From Rhodocyclaceae bacterium (GTDB lineage Bacteria; Pseudomonadota; Gammaproteobacteria; Burkholderiales; Rhodocyclaceae): DNA of 5,821 nucleotides. This document shows positions 5,523-5,821 of the stretch, piece by piece. Positions within the stretch are counted from its first letter, which is position 1. Every line of letters starts with the position of its first letter. The translations under genes were made by a program, and so were the position numbers. The stretch spans positions 1-5,821 of the forward strand of contig JADFDL010000116.1 of NCBI GenBank assembly GCA_018262875.1, given 5' to 3'. Under the pieces are notes generated by a model. It was not told where the DNA came from. It saw nothing but the letters and a program-made list of their open reading frames with translations, and did not search any database.

Positions 5523-5821
5523 ATGACACTGAAAACCGTTGCCGCCGCGCTGTTGATGAGCGCCTTCGCCCTGCCGGCGCTGGCGCAAACCGCTTCCACG
5601 CCGCGCATCGACCAGCGCCAGGCCAACCAGCAGCAGCGGATCGACCAGGGCGTCGCCTCTGGCGCGCTGACCGGGATGGAAGCCGCCCGCATGGAGAAGG
5701 GCCAGACGCATGTGCAGAACCTGGAAAACAAGGCCGCCGCCGACGGCAAGGTGACCGTGAAGGAGAAGGCCCGCATCGAGCATGCCCAGGATGTGCAAAG
5801 CAAGCGCATCTATCGCCAGAA
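5523..5821 (+). CDS. Small exported protein with two degenerate EF-hand-like repeats, 3' end cut by the window
   Basis: The ATG at 5523 follows a good AGGAG site and opens a clear signal peptide (MTLKTVAAALLMSAFALPALA, likely cut after residue 21), so the product is periplasmic or secreted. The 99 visible residues run off the right edge without a stop. After a Gln-rich stretch (31-42) come two similar segments offset by exactly 28 residues (39-66 and 67-94). Identical pairs are A45/A73, G47/G75, T50/T78, E53/E81, A55/A83, R56/R84, E58/E86 and Q61/Q89. Each has the second half of an EF-hand loop: SGALTGME and DGKVTVKE. The acidic residues expected at loop positions 1 and 3 are missing (Q42 and V44; K70 and A72), so calcium binding is doubtful. 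I recall similar uncharacterised proteins in Betaproteobacteria. It is probably transcribed apart from ugpQ, given the 108-base gap with its own signals. Confidence 0.85.
   Translation, partial: MTLKTVAAALLMSAFALPALAQTASTPRIDQRQANQQQRIDQGVASGALTGMEAARMEKGQTHVQNLENKAAADGKVTVKEKARIEHAQDVQSKRIYRQ

Noticed and set aside
1..5821. CRISPR array, tRNA or rRNA genes, insertion sequence or prophage signs
   Set aside because: I saw no regularly spaced repeats, no cloverleaf-like sequence, no transposase or integrase motifs and no target-site duplications.

Overview
The window is a GC-rich, gene-dense piece of a bacterial chromosome. Strong third-position G/C bias leaves long open frames antisense to nearly every gene. 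The UgpB/UgpQ proteins, the small signal-peptide proteins and a REP-like intergenic palindrome fit a betaproteobacterium, perhaps of Rhodocyclales type. That placement is inference from protein flavour only; there is no rRNA or other marker gene here.

Layout: (1) 3-407 (+) is the 3' part of a small, probably exported helical protein, followed by a weak intrinsic-terminator candidate. (2) 423-1001 and 1220-1963 (both -) are two paralogous four-helix membrane proteins, each made of two copies of a module with the motifs FPPF and PSFDGFYF. They are separated by 218 bases carrying a REP-like palindrome. (3) 2100-3335 (-) is a complete class III (CaiB/BaiF) CoA-transferase, similar to the glutarate/hydroxymethylglutarate (SUGCT) branch. 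(4) Divergent from it, 3400-4683 (+) encodes a UgpB-like periplasmic glycerol-3-phosphate-type binding protein. Its stop codon overlaps the GTG start of 4680-5414 (+), a UgpQ-like cytoplasmic glycerophosphodiester phosphodiesterase. (5) 5523-5821 (+) is the 5' part of a small exported protein with two degenerate EF-hand-like repeats, behind a good ribosome binding site.

How the genes work together: the ugpB-ugpQ pair is the only clear functional unit. A binding protein would capture glycerol-3-phosphate or glycerophosphodiesters in the periplasm for an ABC importer, and the phosphodiesterase would hydrolyse imported diesters to glycerol-3-phosphate and an alcohol. The permease and ATPase genes (ugpA, ugpE, ugpC) are not between or beside them here, so they must lie elsewhere. 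The three minus-strand genes could be one transcript, but the 136- and 218-base gaps make separate units just as likely.

The best candidate for something undescribed is the tandem pair of FPPF/PSFDGFYF membrane proteins: one module seen four times in two adjacent genes, with no function I can name. Other points of note are the shortened N-terminal lobe of the UgpB-like protein, the degenerate EF-hand duplication at the right edge, and possible RNA-structure effects at several translation starts.
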